Shown: positions 4,745 through 11,783 of the stretch, piece after piece
How positions within the stretch are numbered: the stretch's first letter is position 1
How the letters are laid out: each line of letters begins with the position of its first letter
Assembly: GCA_036558265.1 (NCBI GenBank)
Contig: DATBFY010000060.1
Location: 1-13,261 of the forward strand
Reading direction: 5' to 3'
Origin: RYN-433 sp036558265
Lineage (GTDB): Bacteria; Planctomycetota; Phycisphaerae; Tepidisphaerales; Tepidisphaeraceae
DNA length: 13,261 bases
Translations under genes and position numbers: made by a program
The notes under the pieces: generated by a model
What the model was told of the DNA's origin: nothing
Seen by the model: the letters and a program-made list of their open reading frames with translations, nothing else
Database searches by the model: none

Positions 4745-6808
4745 ATGAACCCGTCGTCTCGCGTTATCCGAATCGCAGTGAGCCTCGTGACGGCCGCAGC
4801 CTGCATCGGCCCGTGGGCTGGTGTCGTGCGGGCGGCGCCGATCCACAACACGTTCAACGACGTCTGGATCGACAAGGAAACGCAGCATTGGTACGACAAC
4901 CTCGCCGAGGCCGGCGCCAACGAGCGCCGCCAGGCGAACAACCGCGACGTCGAGCAGATGGACGCCATGATGTCCATGTTCATGAACATCATGCTGGAGC
5001 GCCAGATCAAGCGCGAGCGGGGGCGGCAGGTTCTCAAGCGCGACGAGGCGAGCACCGGGTTCACGCCGGTCAAGGGGTCGCCGGTGGCGGCGCGGATGAT
5101 CGCCAAGCTGGGCGCGGCGGCCGCCGCCGACCCCAAGCAGCGAGAGGCCGTCATGCGGGAGGTCGTGGGGCGCTTGGGCGCGTTCCAGGCCGCGGCGGCG
5201 GCGCGGGGCGGGGTGGTGAAGTCGGACGTCGCCGACATCTACGCGGTCGCGTTCGTCCTGAACTACGAGGTGCTCAACGACGGCGGCGAGATGCCCGGGG
5301 CGGCCCGGCGGCGGTCGCTGGCCGAGCGGTTCCGGGCGCGGCTCATGGCCGATGAAGAGTTCCAGGGCACCGTGGACGCCGACCGGCAGGCGTACGCCGA
5401 GCACGCCGCGTACGCGGCCGTCTGGGCCGTGGACCAGCTCGCGGCGGCCAAGCGGGCGAACGATCCGTACGTCCGCCGGGTGGCGCGGGACCAGGCGCTG
5501 ACCAACCTCGGTCAGTTCAAGGGGCTGTGGCCCTACCCGGTGAGCGGGATCGAGCTGACGCCCGACGGCTTTGGCGACCGGGGCGAGCGCCTCAAGGCGC
5601 AGGGCCGGCTGACCACGGCGTTTGGCGCGACGCCGCAGCCGCTGCTGCCGGCGGAGCTCGCCGCGACGCCCGCCAACGCCGGCGGGGGCGCCGCCGCATC
5701 GCAACAGGTCGCGAATGAACTGAGGGCGTTCGCCGACCAGGCGAAGCGGGCCGGTGCCCGCACCGACGACCTCGCGCAGGCCAGCGCCCTTTGCGTCAAG
5801 CTGTACTACCACGTCTACAGCGGCGGACAGGACCTGAGCGAGCGGCAGTTCGCGTCGGTCGTGAAGATCTCCGCGGGCTATTACTTATCCGACCCGATGT
5901 GGATGGGCTTGGCGGACGAGGGGCGGCAACGGGCGATCGAGCAGGCCGCCGTCGGGGCGGAGCGGCTCTGGCAGGAGTACCGCCGCATCGTCGAGGTGGA
6001 GACCCCGGCGAAGATCGCCGAGTGGAAGCGGATCAGTGGGGGGGACACATCGAGGTTCGGCTCGCTCGCCGGCTGGCCGGACCAGACGGTGCGTTGGGAG
6101 GCCAAGCGTCGGCTCGACGCGATGTTCGCGTTCGGCGGCCTGAAGTTCGACGACTACACGCTCACGGAGGACGGGCTGGAGCCGCGGCGAGGCCAGCGGC
6201 TCATCAAGGAGGGCAAGACGACGACCGCGTTCCGGCGCGCGCCGCAGGCGCTGCTGCCCGCGCGGTTCGCAGCCGGGCCCGATGCGGGTGGGCTTGGCCC
6301 CGCCGCCGCCCGCCAGGCCGCAGACGACCTCAAGGCGTTCGCCGACCTCACCCGCGGGCGCCGCGCGCCGGCGGACGACATGGCCCACGCCGCCGCCCTG
6401 GCCGTCTCCGTTCACTACGCCGTCCTCAGCGGGGGCGCCCAGTTGAGCGACCGGCAGTACCAGTCCCTGGTCAAGCTGCTCGGCCGGCGATACGTCGAAG
6501 ACCCGGCGTGGGCGGCGCTGCCCGACGCCGCCCGCCAGGAGTTGGCCGAGACGTGGGCGATCCGCGCCGTGCGGAACTGGCGCGAGTACCGCCAGAAGGT
6601 CGACGTCGAGATCCCCCGGGCGCGTGCCGAGAAGGCGGCGATGTTCCACAACGTCGACGCCCGGACGCTCGACTCGTGGGTCGCGAGCATGCCCGACTGG
6701 GCAAAATCGGAGTCCCGGCGGCAGATCGAGTCGCTGTTCGCGCCCCTCAAGCTCGACGGATACCGCCTGACCGACGAGGGGTTCGTGCCCGCCGCCGCGG
6801 GCCGGTGA
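4745..6808 (+). CDS. Secreted protein with three tandem repeat domains, DUF6683-like
   Basis: 687 residues, exported: signal peptide 1-30 (basic start, hydrophobic core ending WAGVVRA, cleavage near Ala30). A Met-rich segment (MDAMMSMFMNIMLERQ, about 75-90) precedes three homologous units of about 190-200 residues: 104-290, 291-492 and 493-687. Shared marks are a proline-rich opening (PQPLLPAELA in unit 2, PQALLPARFA in unit 3) and a helical block with LYYHVYSGGQDLSERQF or VHYAVLSGGAQLSDRQY. Next come a DPMW/DPAW helix and an ending like LKFDDYTLTEDG or LKLDGYRLTDEG. Unit 1 fits more loosely (FVLNYEVLNDGGEMP, then VSGIELTPDG). From memory this resembles DUF6683, usually present as a single copy; the function is unknown. 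Start ATG 4745 has GAGG at 4735-4738. It is convergent with the regulator at 6828-7469. Confidence 0.8.
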   Translation: MNPSSRVIRIAVSLVTAAACIGPWAGVVRAAPIHNTFNDVWIDKETQHWYDNLAEAGANERRQANNRDVEQMDAMMSMFMNIMLERQIKRERGRQVLKRDEASTGFTPVKGSPVAARMIAKLGAAAAADPKQREAVMREVVGRLGAFQAAAAARGGVVKSDVADIYAVAFVLNYEVLNDGGEMPGAARRRSLAERFRARLMADEEFQGTVDADRQAYAEHAAYAAVWAVDQLAAAKRANDPYVRRVARDQALTNLGQFKGLWPYPVSGIELTPDGFGDRGERLKAQGRLTTAFGATPQPLLPAELAATPANAGGGAAASQQVANELRAFADQAKRAGARTDDLAQASALCVKLYYHVYSGGQDLSERQFASVVKISAGYYLSDPMWMGLADEGRQRAIEQAAVGAERLWQEYRRIVEVETPAKIAEWKRISGGDTSRFGSLAGWPDQTVRWEAKRRLDAMFAFGGLKFDDYTLTEDGLEPRRGQRLIKEGKTTTAFRRAPQALLPARFAAGPDAGGLGPAAARQAADDLKAFADLTRGRRAPADDMAHAAALAVSVHYAVLSGGAQLSDRQYQSLVKLLGRRYVEDPAWAALPDAARQELAETWAIRAVRNWREYRQKVDVEIPRARAEKAAMFHNVDARTLDSWVASMPDWAKSESRRQIESLFAPLKLDGYRLTDEGFVPAAAGR

Positions 6809-6825
6809 GCGGCGGCGGCCGCCGC
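6791..6825. terminator. GC-rich hairpin between convergent genes
   Basis: GCCGCCGC (6791-6798, inside the last codons of the preceding gene) is the reverse complement of GCGGCGGC (6809-6816), with a 10-nt loop holding the stop codon. The overlapping 14-bp palindrome GCGGCGGCCGCCGC (6812-6825) offers an alternative fold. There is no T-run on either side, so termination for the convergent pair is suggested by position and stem strength only. It could equally be low-complexity GC sequence. Confidence 0.3.
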
Positions 6826-6827
6826 GA

Positions 6828-7469
6828 CTACGTCTCCCGGGTTTTGTTCACCTCAAAGCAGCAGCGGGGGGACTGGCCGCGCTCGCACGCCTCGCGGACG
6901 CGGGTACCGAGCATTTCACCGAGCACGTCGGCGAGGAGTTGGCAAACCTCGGGGTGTGAAGCGGTGACGGAAGCCAGGGGGCAGGCGCAGGCGCGCACGC
7001 GGTGGCATTCCGGTTCGTCCTCCAGGCGGATGCCCGGGGCCAGGGCCTGGACCTTCTGGTAGAGCTCGGCCGTGCGCTGCGACGGGTTGGGTTCGCGAAG
7101 CGGGCCGACCCAGCTTGCGAGGAGCCGACGCGCCACCTCCATCATCAGCGGGCGGGTCTGGGCCTCGGGCAATTGCTCGCGAAGGACGTCGATGAGCGTG
7201 CGGAGCACGGGCTCGTGGGCCCGGGGGAAGAGCTGTCGCGCCTCGAGCGTGAGCTCATAGTCGGCGTGGGGCTTGCGCGTGCCGGGGCGCAGGCCCACCT
7301 GCCGGACCAAGCCATCCTGTTGCAGGTTCACGAGTTGCGCCCGGACGGCGTTATCGGTCAGGCCCAGCTCGTCCATCAGTTCGTTGACCGTCCGCCGCCC
7401 GGCGCACAGGAGCAGAAGGATCCTGCCGCGCGTGGTCTGGAAGAGGTCCCGATCGTCCGCCTGGGCCAT
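6828..7469 (-). CDS. Iron-sulfur-binding winged-helix transcriptional regulator, SufR/ArsR-like
   Basis: 213 residues. The N-terminal 80 residues form a winged helix-turn-helix: RGRILLLLCAGRRTVNELMD is helix 1-2, ELGLTDNAVRAQLVNLQQDG is the recognition region, and VGLRPGTRKPHADYELT is the wing. A helical linker follows (residues 85-145). The C-terminal part carries Cys155, Cys161, Cys163, Cys176, Cys195, Cys203 and Cys204, arranged CACP-x-HPEVC then LGTRVREACERG and PRCCFEV. The Cys163-X12-Cys176 spacing and the final Cys resemble SufR-type regulators that bind an Fe-S cluster and sense iron, redox state or NO. The start ATG (7469) has AGGA eight nt upstream on its strand. It is divergent from a di-heme cytochrome gene, with a perfect inverted repeat between them, so it probably controls both itself and that gene. 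Nearby Fe-S assembly genes, usual for SufR itself, are absent, so the target differs. Confidence 0.87.
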   Translation of the reverse strand: MAQADDRDLFQTTRGRILLLLCAGRRTVNELMDELGLTDNAVRAQLVNLQQDGLVRQVGLRPGTRKPHADYELTLEARQLFPRAHEPVLRTLIDVLREQLPEAQTRPLMMEVARRLLASWVGPLREPNPSQRTAELYQKVQALAPGIRLEDEPECHRVRACACPLASVTASHPEVCQLLADVLGEMLGTRVREACERGQSPRCCFEVNKTRET

Positions 7470-7509
7470 GGCCGCGATCCTATCACTTCTAAGGTTTTGG
7501 GGTATCCGA

Positions 7510-7537
7510 AATAAGTCAAATAATGCATTGACTTATT
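7510..7537. promoter_or_regulatory. Candidate operator: 10-bp perfect inverted repeat between divergent genes
   Basis: AATAAGTCAA (7510-7519) and TTGACTTATT (7528-7537) are exact reverse complements separated by 8 nt (ATAATGCA). With a one-base bulge the symmetry extends to CGAA on the left and TTCG on the right. The AT-rich dyad stands out in GC-rich surroundings. Both arms contain TTGACT: on the + strand 7528-7533, followed after 18 nt by TAGGGT (7552-7557); on the - strand 7519-7514. Both divergent genes could therefore use -35 boxes inside the dyad, and a bound dimeric regulator would block both. The likely binder is the adjacent Fe-S winged-helix protein; this is inference. Confidence 0.65.
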
Positions 7538-7596
7538 CGAACAGGGCTCGCTAGGGTGTCCGCGGTCAGGGAATCTCATTTGTGGAGGACGCGTCA

Positions 7597-8816
7597 ATGT
7601 ACGCGAATTCTCGAAGCCGCATGCTAAAGGGCGGATCAATGATGCTTGTGGCCGCCTGCCTGGCGGCCGGGGTCATGGCGGGACGGCACGGTGGCCCACC
7701 CGACGATGCAGACCATGGCCGGGGCAAAAACGATCGCATCGCGACGGGACAGGACATCTTCCGCTTCGACACGTTCGGAGACGAGCAACAGTGGACCGAC
7801 CGCCTGCACATGAACCAGGTGATCGAAGAAAGCCTGGACCCGATGACGGCGCTGCAACTGGGGCTCAAGGTGGACGTGGACGCGCTGCCTGAGGAGGTGC
7901 TCGAAGCCCTGATGGCGGGCGCGGTTGACCTGGAAGACCCGCAGACGACGCTGGCGCTGGATCTCGACGCGGTCGTGGGCGTGGTGGGGAAGGTGGAGAC
8001 GGTCGATGGCCGGATGAGGCTGACGCGCGTGGGCATCACCTGCGCGCTGTGTCACTCGACGGTGGACGACTGCTGGCGCCGGGGATCGGGCGGCGGCTGG
8101 ACGGGTGGGCGAACGTGGATCTGGACCCCGGCGCGATCATCGCGGCGTCGCCGGCGGTGCCGGATAGCGCCAAGGCGGTCTATCGCTCCTGGGGCCCGGG
8201 GAAGTACGACCCGCGCTTCAACATCGACGGTCTGAGCACTCCACTGGTCATCCCGCCCGCATACGGCCTGGCGCACGTGAAGAAGGTGACGTACACGGCG
8301 GAGGGCCCGATCTCGTACTGGAACCGGTATGTGGCCGTGACGCAGATGGGCGGGCATGGTTCGTTCGTTGACCCCCGCCTGGGGATCAACATCCTACAGA
8401 AGCCGGACCGGGTGGATCCGAAGCTGGAGCCCTTGCGGGATTATCAGTTTAGCCTGGACACTCCGGCGGCGCCTGAGGGGGCGTTCGACGCTGCGTCGGC
8501 GAAGCGCGGCCGGGCTGTTTTCCGCGGCGCGGGCCGGTGCGCGCGCTGCCACGCGGGGAGCATCTATACGGACGTCGATCGCGGGGTGCTGCACGCCCCG
8601 GCGGAGACGGGCATGGACGGCGGGTATGCGCGTCGGACGACGACGAAGCGCTACCGGACGACGCCGCTGCGCGGCTTGGTGTTCCATGCGCCGTACTTTC
8701 ATGACGGCAGTGCGGCGACGCTCGACGACGTGGTGGAGCATTACGATCGGGTGCTGCGCCTGGGACTCACGGCGACGCAGAAGCGCGATCTGGTCGAGTT
8801 TCTGAAATCGCTTTAG
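7597..8816 (+). pseudogene. Di-heme c-type cytochrome, cytochrome c peroxidase/MauG-like, interrupted by a -1 frameshift
   Basis: Two frames together encode one protein of about 406 residues. Part 1 (7597 to about 8070, read on to a stop at 8233-8235 out of frame) has an export signal (residues 1-29), then IFRFDTFGDEQQWTDRLHMN and heme site CALCH (8041-8055). Part 2 (from about 8073 to 8816) has GIGRRLDGWANVDLDPGAII, YRSWGPGKYDPRFNIDG, the second heme site CARCH (8538-8552), and a peroxidase-like C-terminus (TPLRGLVFHAPYFHDGSAAT, then LVEFLKSL). The join falls at GAC-TGC-TGG, where one added base restores VDDSLAPGIG, the continuation I expect in this family. It would be a periplasmic redox enzyme, perhaps peroxide-reducing. 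Start ATG 7597 has GGAGGA (7584-7589), seven nt away. Because both halves are intact and well conserved, a sequencing error or a very recent mutation is likelier than old decay. Confidence 0.82.
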
Positions 8817-8879
8817 AGGCGGGGGCGCTCTGGCGTCCGGAAGCCACGTGCGATCGCCCTGGGAGCCGGTTGGAAATTC

Positions 8880-8885
8880 TATAAT
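8880..8885 (+). promoter_or_regulatory. Consensus -10 box (TATAAT) upstream of the PEP-CTERM gene
   Basis: A perfect TATAAT lies in an AT-rich patch of an otherwise GC-rich 195-nt gap (8817-9011). No good -35 box is seen 16-18 nt upstream (CCCTGG at 17 nt), so an activator or another sigma factor may be needed. Transcription from here would give a leader of about 120 nt containing a small hairpin GTGC-TTC-GCAC (8936-8946). The gap holds no gene. Confidence 0.35.
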
Positions 8886-9011
8886 TTTTCTTGCAGGCCC
8901 AATCGAATATGGATAGGTTCATATCACCTGTCCCGTGCTTCGCACCGACGCGAGGGGCTATCGCGTTGGACCTTGGAGAACATGTCTTATAGGAGTTGAA
9001 GGAGAGTGAAT

Positions 9012-10604
9012 ATGAAAATGCGCCTTTCGCTGGGGAACGTGCGCGCGCGGAGTCTGAAGGTTGGCAGCGGGGCGGTGCTGGCCGCGGCCGCGATCGGGTC
9101 GCATCCGACCACGACGCTGGCGGCGCCGTACGCGTCCAACGTGCAGATCGCGGGGAACACGGTCAGCTTCATCCTGAACGAGCCGGCGGACCTGCTGAAC
9201 GTGGCGATCAACGGCGGCGTCCCGCAGATTCTGGACGGCTCGAGCGCGGGCACGAAGATCTTCACGCTGCCGTCGGCGTCGAGCACGTTCAGCATCAACG
9301 CCCAGAAGACGGACACGGTGGGTTACCGGATCCCGACGGGGGTGAACCAGGGATCGGCGTCGGGCGGCCTGTCGCTGGCGACCCTGCAGGGCGGCACGCG
9401 GTACGTCGGAGACACCAACGCCGCGATCACGCATTTCAACAGCCCGCGCGGGGTAAGCGTTTCGACCAATCCGAACCAGCCGAACTTCGGGACCGCATAC
9501 GTGGCGAACAGCGCGGCGGGGACGTCGTCGGGCCGCACGCTGGGCGACGGGCTCTACGCGATGCACGGTGACCTGTCGGATGGTTTCGGGTACGGCGACA
9601 ACGCGCAGGCGGCGAGCCTGAACTTCGCCGGATCATCGAACAGCCCGTTCAAGATCCACGCCGCGGCGGACGGTTATGTCTACATTTCCGACTTCTCGGA
9701 TGCCAACGGCCAGATCGCGCGCATGAACTCGAACCTGACTACCGGCGAGCTGGTGCTTGCGACGGCAGGGGGCACCGTGAACGCGACGACCCCGGACCTG
9801 CCCGCCGGGCAGAATCACGGATCGACGCTGGCGGTACACGCGGCGATCGGTGCCAACGGCGGCATCACGCTCTATACGCTGGACGAGGACCTGAGCAGCG
9901 GGCACGTGGCGGGCGGGAGCAACAGCGGGGATTACAACAGCCTGTGGCGGTACGACATCGGCAACGCGGCGCTGCCGTACGCGGACATGCCGACCCAGCT
10001 CAATCACCTCCTGATCGGGCTGAAGACCAGCAGCACGAACCCGACGGCGATCATCTCGACCAGCGACGTCGATCGCGGGGCGGACGGAAAGCTGTACCTG
10101 AGCCAGTCGCGTGCGGCGGGCAACGAGACGGGGTTATACGTGCTCGCGTCGGATGGCTCGACTGTGCTGTTCGATTCGCTGGCAGCGTCGCGGACGTTGC
10201 TGGGCAACGCGTCGGCCAAGGACATCCTGACAAACGTGATGGCAACCGCAGTGTCGCCCGACCAGAAGTACGTGGCGCTGATGCTCAACGGCAGCGACGT
10301 CGCCGTGCTGCCGCTGGTGGACGGGATTCCGCAACTCGACCAGCGGACGATTATCGACACCGGGTCGGACATCAACTCCGGGCGCGACATCGCGTTCGAC
10401 GCGGCGGACAACATCTATTACGTGAGCAGCGGACAGCAGACCTTCCGCATCCTGTCCCCAGGCGGGTTCACGAGCACGACGCTGAGTTATGACGGGTCGC
10501 AGTACGCGTTTACCAACGCGGTGCCGGAACCGGGGACGTTCGGCGTGATCGGCGTTGGTGTGGGCGTTCTTGCGGCGGGTCGCCGGCGTCGTCGAATCCG
10601 ATAG
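9012..10604 (+). CDS. PEP-CTERM sorting-domain protein with a beta-propeller-like body
   Basis: 530 residues. An export signal covers 1-37 (basic start, core AVLAAAAIG, cleavage before Ala-Pro). Next is a beta-sandwich-like region (about 38-100, VQIAGNTVSFILNEPADLLN). The body from about 130 has strand repeats of NHL/propeller type with the spaced phrases GTAYVANSAAG, DGYVYISDFSDANGQIARM, DGKLYLSQSRAAG, AVSPDQKYVALMLNG and DAADNIYYVSSGQQTF. The C-terminus is a canonical PEP-CTERM signal: VPEPGTFG at 504-511, a Gly/Val transmembrane stretch, then an Arg-rich tail (RRRRRIR). Such proteins are processed by exosortase and displayed on or released from the cell surface. Start ATG 9012 is preceded by AAGGAG (8999-9004), seven nt away; an in-frame GTG two codons upstream overlaps the site and is less likely. 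The ligand or substrate is unknown. Confidence 0.92.
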   Translation: MKMRLSLGNVRARSLKVGSGAVLAAAAIGSHPTTTLAAPYASNVQIAGNTVSFILNEPADLLNVAINGGVPQILDGSSAGTKIFTLPSASSTFSINAQKTDTVGYRIPTGVNQGSASGGLSLATLQGGTRYVGDTNAAITHFNSPRGVSVSTNPNQPNFGTAYVANSAAGTSSGRTLGDGLYAMHGDLSDGFGYGDNAQAASLNFAGSSNSPFKIHAAADGYVYISDFSDANGQIARMNSNLTTGELVLATAGGTVNATTPDLPAGQNHGSTLAVHAAIGANGGITLYTLDEDLSSGHVAGGSNSGDYNSLWRYDIGNAALPYADMPTQLNHLLIGLKTSSTNPTAIISTSDVDRGADGKLYLSQSRAAGNETGLYVLASDGSTVLFDSLAASRTLLGNASAKDILTNVMATAVSPDQKYVALMLNGSDVAVLPLVDGIPQLDQRTIIDTGSDINSGRDIAFDAADNIYYVSSGQQTFRILSPGGFTSTTLSYDGSQYAFTNAVPEPGTFGVIGVGVGVLAAGRRRRRIR

Positions 10605-10610
10605 AGAGCG

Positions 10611-10688
10611 AAAAGGGGACATCCAGAATTTCACCACGTCGGATCGAGGTCGCGAGTTGCGCGCGGGAAATTCTGGATGTCCCCTTTT
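10611..10688. repeat. 22-bp perfect inverted repeat with 34-nt loop (REP-like element and probable bidirectional terminator)
   Basis: The arm 10611-10632 (begins AAAAGGGGACATCC, ends GAATTTC) is the exact reverse complement of 10667-10688 (begins GAAATTC, ends GGATGTCCCCTTTT). Each arm ends outward in TTTT on the strand leaving the hairpin, as in bidirectional intrinsic terminators. It sits seven nt after the PEP-CTERM stop codon, so it probably ends that transcript. The GGGGACA...TGTCCCC arms resemble REP-type palindromes often found near REP-associated tyrosine transposases. No transposase is in the window. An ATG within the right arm (10677) is in frame with the next gene but is not taken as its start. 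Confidence 0.75.
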
Positions 10689-10709
10689 GCGCGGAGTACG
10701 ATTGCGCGC

Positions 10710-11744
10710 ATGAACCGGACGACATCGCTGGCGGACATGCTTGTAGTCGGGCTTCTGCTCGGCGGGGCGTTCTGGGCGCGCGGACAGGCTCCCGATGGAG
10801 CAGTGCTCAAGTCGGAGTTCATCGCCGACGACATGCCCACGCCGTCGTGTCATGCATCAACCATCGTCGAATCAGATGGCAAGCTGCTGGCCGCGTGGTT
10901 CGGCGGGAAGCGCGAGGGCGACAAATCGGTCGGGATCTGGCTGTCGCGGCACGACGGCGAGCGGTGGGGCAAGCCGATCGAGGTGGCCAACGGCGAGTGG
11001 ACCGACGGCACGCGCTACCCGTGCTGGAACCCGGTGCTGTTTCAGCCGACCGCGGGGCCGCTGATGCTCTTTTACAAGGTGGGACCAAGCCCCTCGCGGT
11101 GGTGGGGAATGCTGATGACGTCGTCGAATGCCGGCGAGACGTGGTCTAAGCCGCAGAAGCTGCCCGAGGGGTTCCTGGGGCCGATCAAGGACAAGCCGAT
11201 CGAGCTCGCCGGGGGGACGATCCTGTGCGGGTCGAGCACGGAGGATCAGGGCTGGCGGCTCCATGTCGAGTGGACGCGGGACCTGGGCCAGACCTGGGAC
11301 AAGACCGGGCCCCTGAACGACCGGACGCTGGGGGCGATCCAGCCGACGTTCCTCCGATTGTCGGAGAACGCACTGGGGCTGGTCTGTCGCAGCCAGCGCG
11401 CGGGGAAGGTGCTGTTCGCCAAATCGATGGACCTGGGGCGCACGTGGGGCGAGCTGACGCCGCTGGACGTGCCGAACCCCAACAGCGGGATCGACGCGAC
11501 GACGCTGGCGGACGGCCGGCATCTGATGGTCTATAACGACACGCCCCGGGGGCGCACCCCGCTGAATGTGGGGCTGTCCGAAGACGGGATGAAGTGGCGC
11601 AATGTGCTGGCGCTGGAGAGCGAGGCCGGGGAGTACTCGTATCCGGCCGTCATCCAGGCGAAGGATGGGAAGGTGCACGTGACGTACACGTGGCGGCGCG
11701 AGAAGGTGAAGCACGCGGTGATCGATGCGGCGAAACTGAAGTAA
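10710..11744 (+). CDS. Secreted sialidase-superfamily (BNR/Asp-box) protein
   Basis: 344 residues from ATG 10710; an upstream in-frame ATG (10677) falls in the inverted repeat and would add 11 basic residues before the signal. A hydrophobic export signal spans 8-25 (LVVGLLLGGAFW). The mature part is a six-bladed-propeller-type sialidase fold (BNR_2, PF13088). Asp-box-like turns are at 79-86 (SRHDGERW), 138-145 (SSNAGETW), 189-196 (TRDLGQTW), 239-246 (SMDLGRTW) and 290-296 (SEDGMKW). Subfamily marks include CHASTIVE, PCWNPVLFQP, LMLFYKVGPSPSRWWGM, GPIKDKPIEL, VPNPNSGIDATTL, RTPLNVGLSEDG, EYSYPAVIQ and HVTYTWRR. Members of this subfamily are annotated as exo-alpha-sialidases, but the true glycan is generally untested. 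GGAG (10693-10696) is 13 nt from the ATG, an unusually long spacing. The next gene follows after 39 nt. Confidence 0.87.
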   Translation: MNRTTSLADMLVVGLLLGGAFWARGQAPDGAVLKSEFIADDMPTPSCHASTIVESDGKLLAAWFGGKREGDKSVGIWLSRHDGERWGKPIEVANGEWTDGTRYPCWNPVLFQPTAGPLMLFYKVGPSPSRWWGMLMTSSNAGETWSKPQKLPEGFLGPIKDKPIELAGGTILCGSSTEDQGWRLHVEWTRDLGQTWDKTGPLNDRTLGAIQPTFLRLSENALGLVCRSQRAGKVLFAKSMDLGRTWGELTPLDVPNPNSGIDATTLADGRHLMVYNDTPRGRTPLNVGLSEDGMKWRNVLALESEAGEYSYPAVIQAKDGKVHVTYTWRREKVKHAVIDAAKLK

Positions 11745-11783
11745 GGCAAAGGCAAAAGGCAAAGGACAAAAGGGAAGAACGGG
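11745..11783 (+). repeat. Purine-rich GGCAAA repeat tract carrying the next gene's ribosome binding site
   Basis: The whole 39-nt gap between the sialidase-family gene and the membrane protein gene consists of GGCAAA(A) units grading into AGGGAAGAACGGG; only four of its bases are pyrimidines, all C. The last part (GGGAAG, 11772-11777) lies six nt before ATG 11784 and serves as Shine-Dalgarno. The repetition suggests slippage-prone sequence, and its length could vary between strains. Confidence 0.5.

Noticed and set aside
5791..7062. 423-codon + strand frame overlapping the triple-repeat protein
   Set aside because: Arg/Gly/Ala-rich out-of-frame shadow; the main frame has a signal peptide and internal repeats.
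8041..8080. Programmed ribosomal frameshift in the cytochrome gene
   Set aside because: No slippery heptamer or supporting downstream structure was evident, and a one-base insertion simply restores the expected family sequence.
10677..10709. Upstream ATG (10677) as start of the sialidase-family gene
   Set aside because: It lies in the arm of the inverted repeat without a binding site and would place extra charged residues before the signal peptide.
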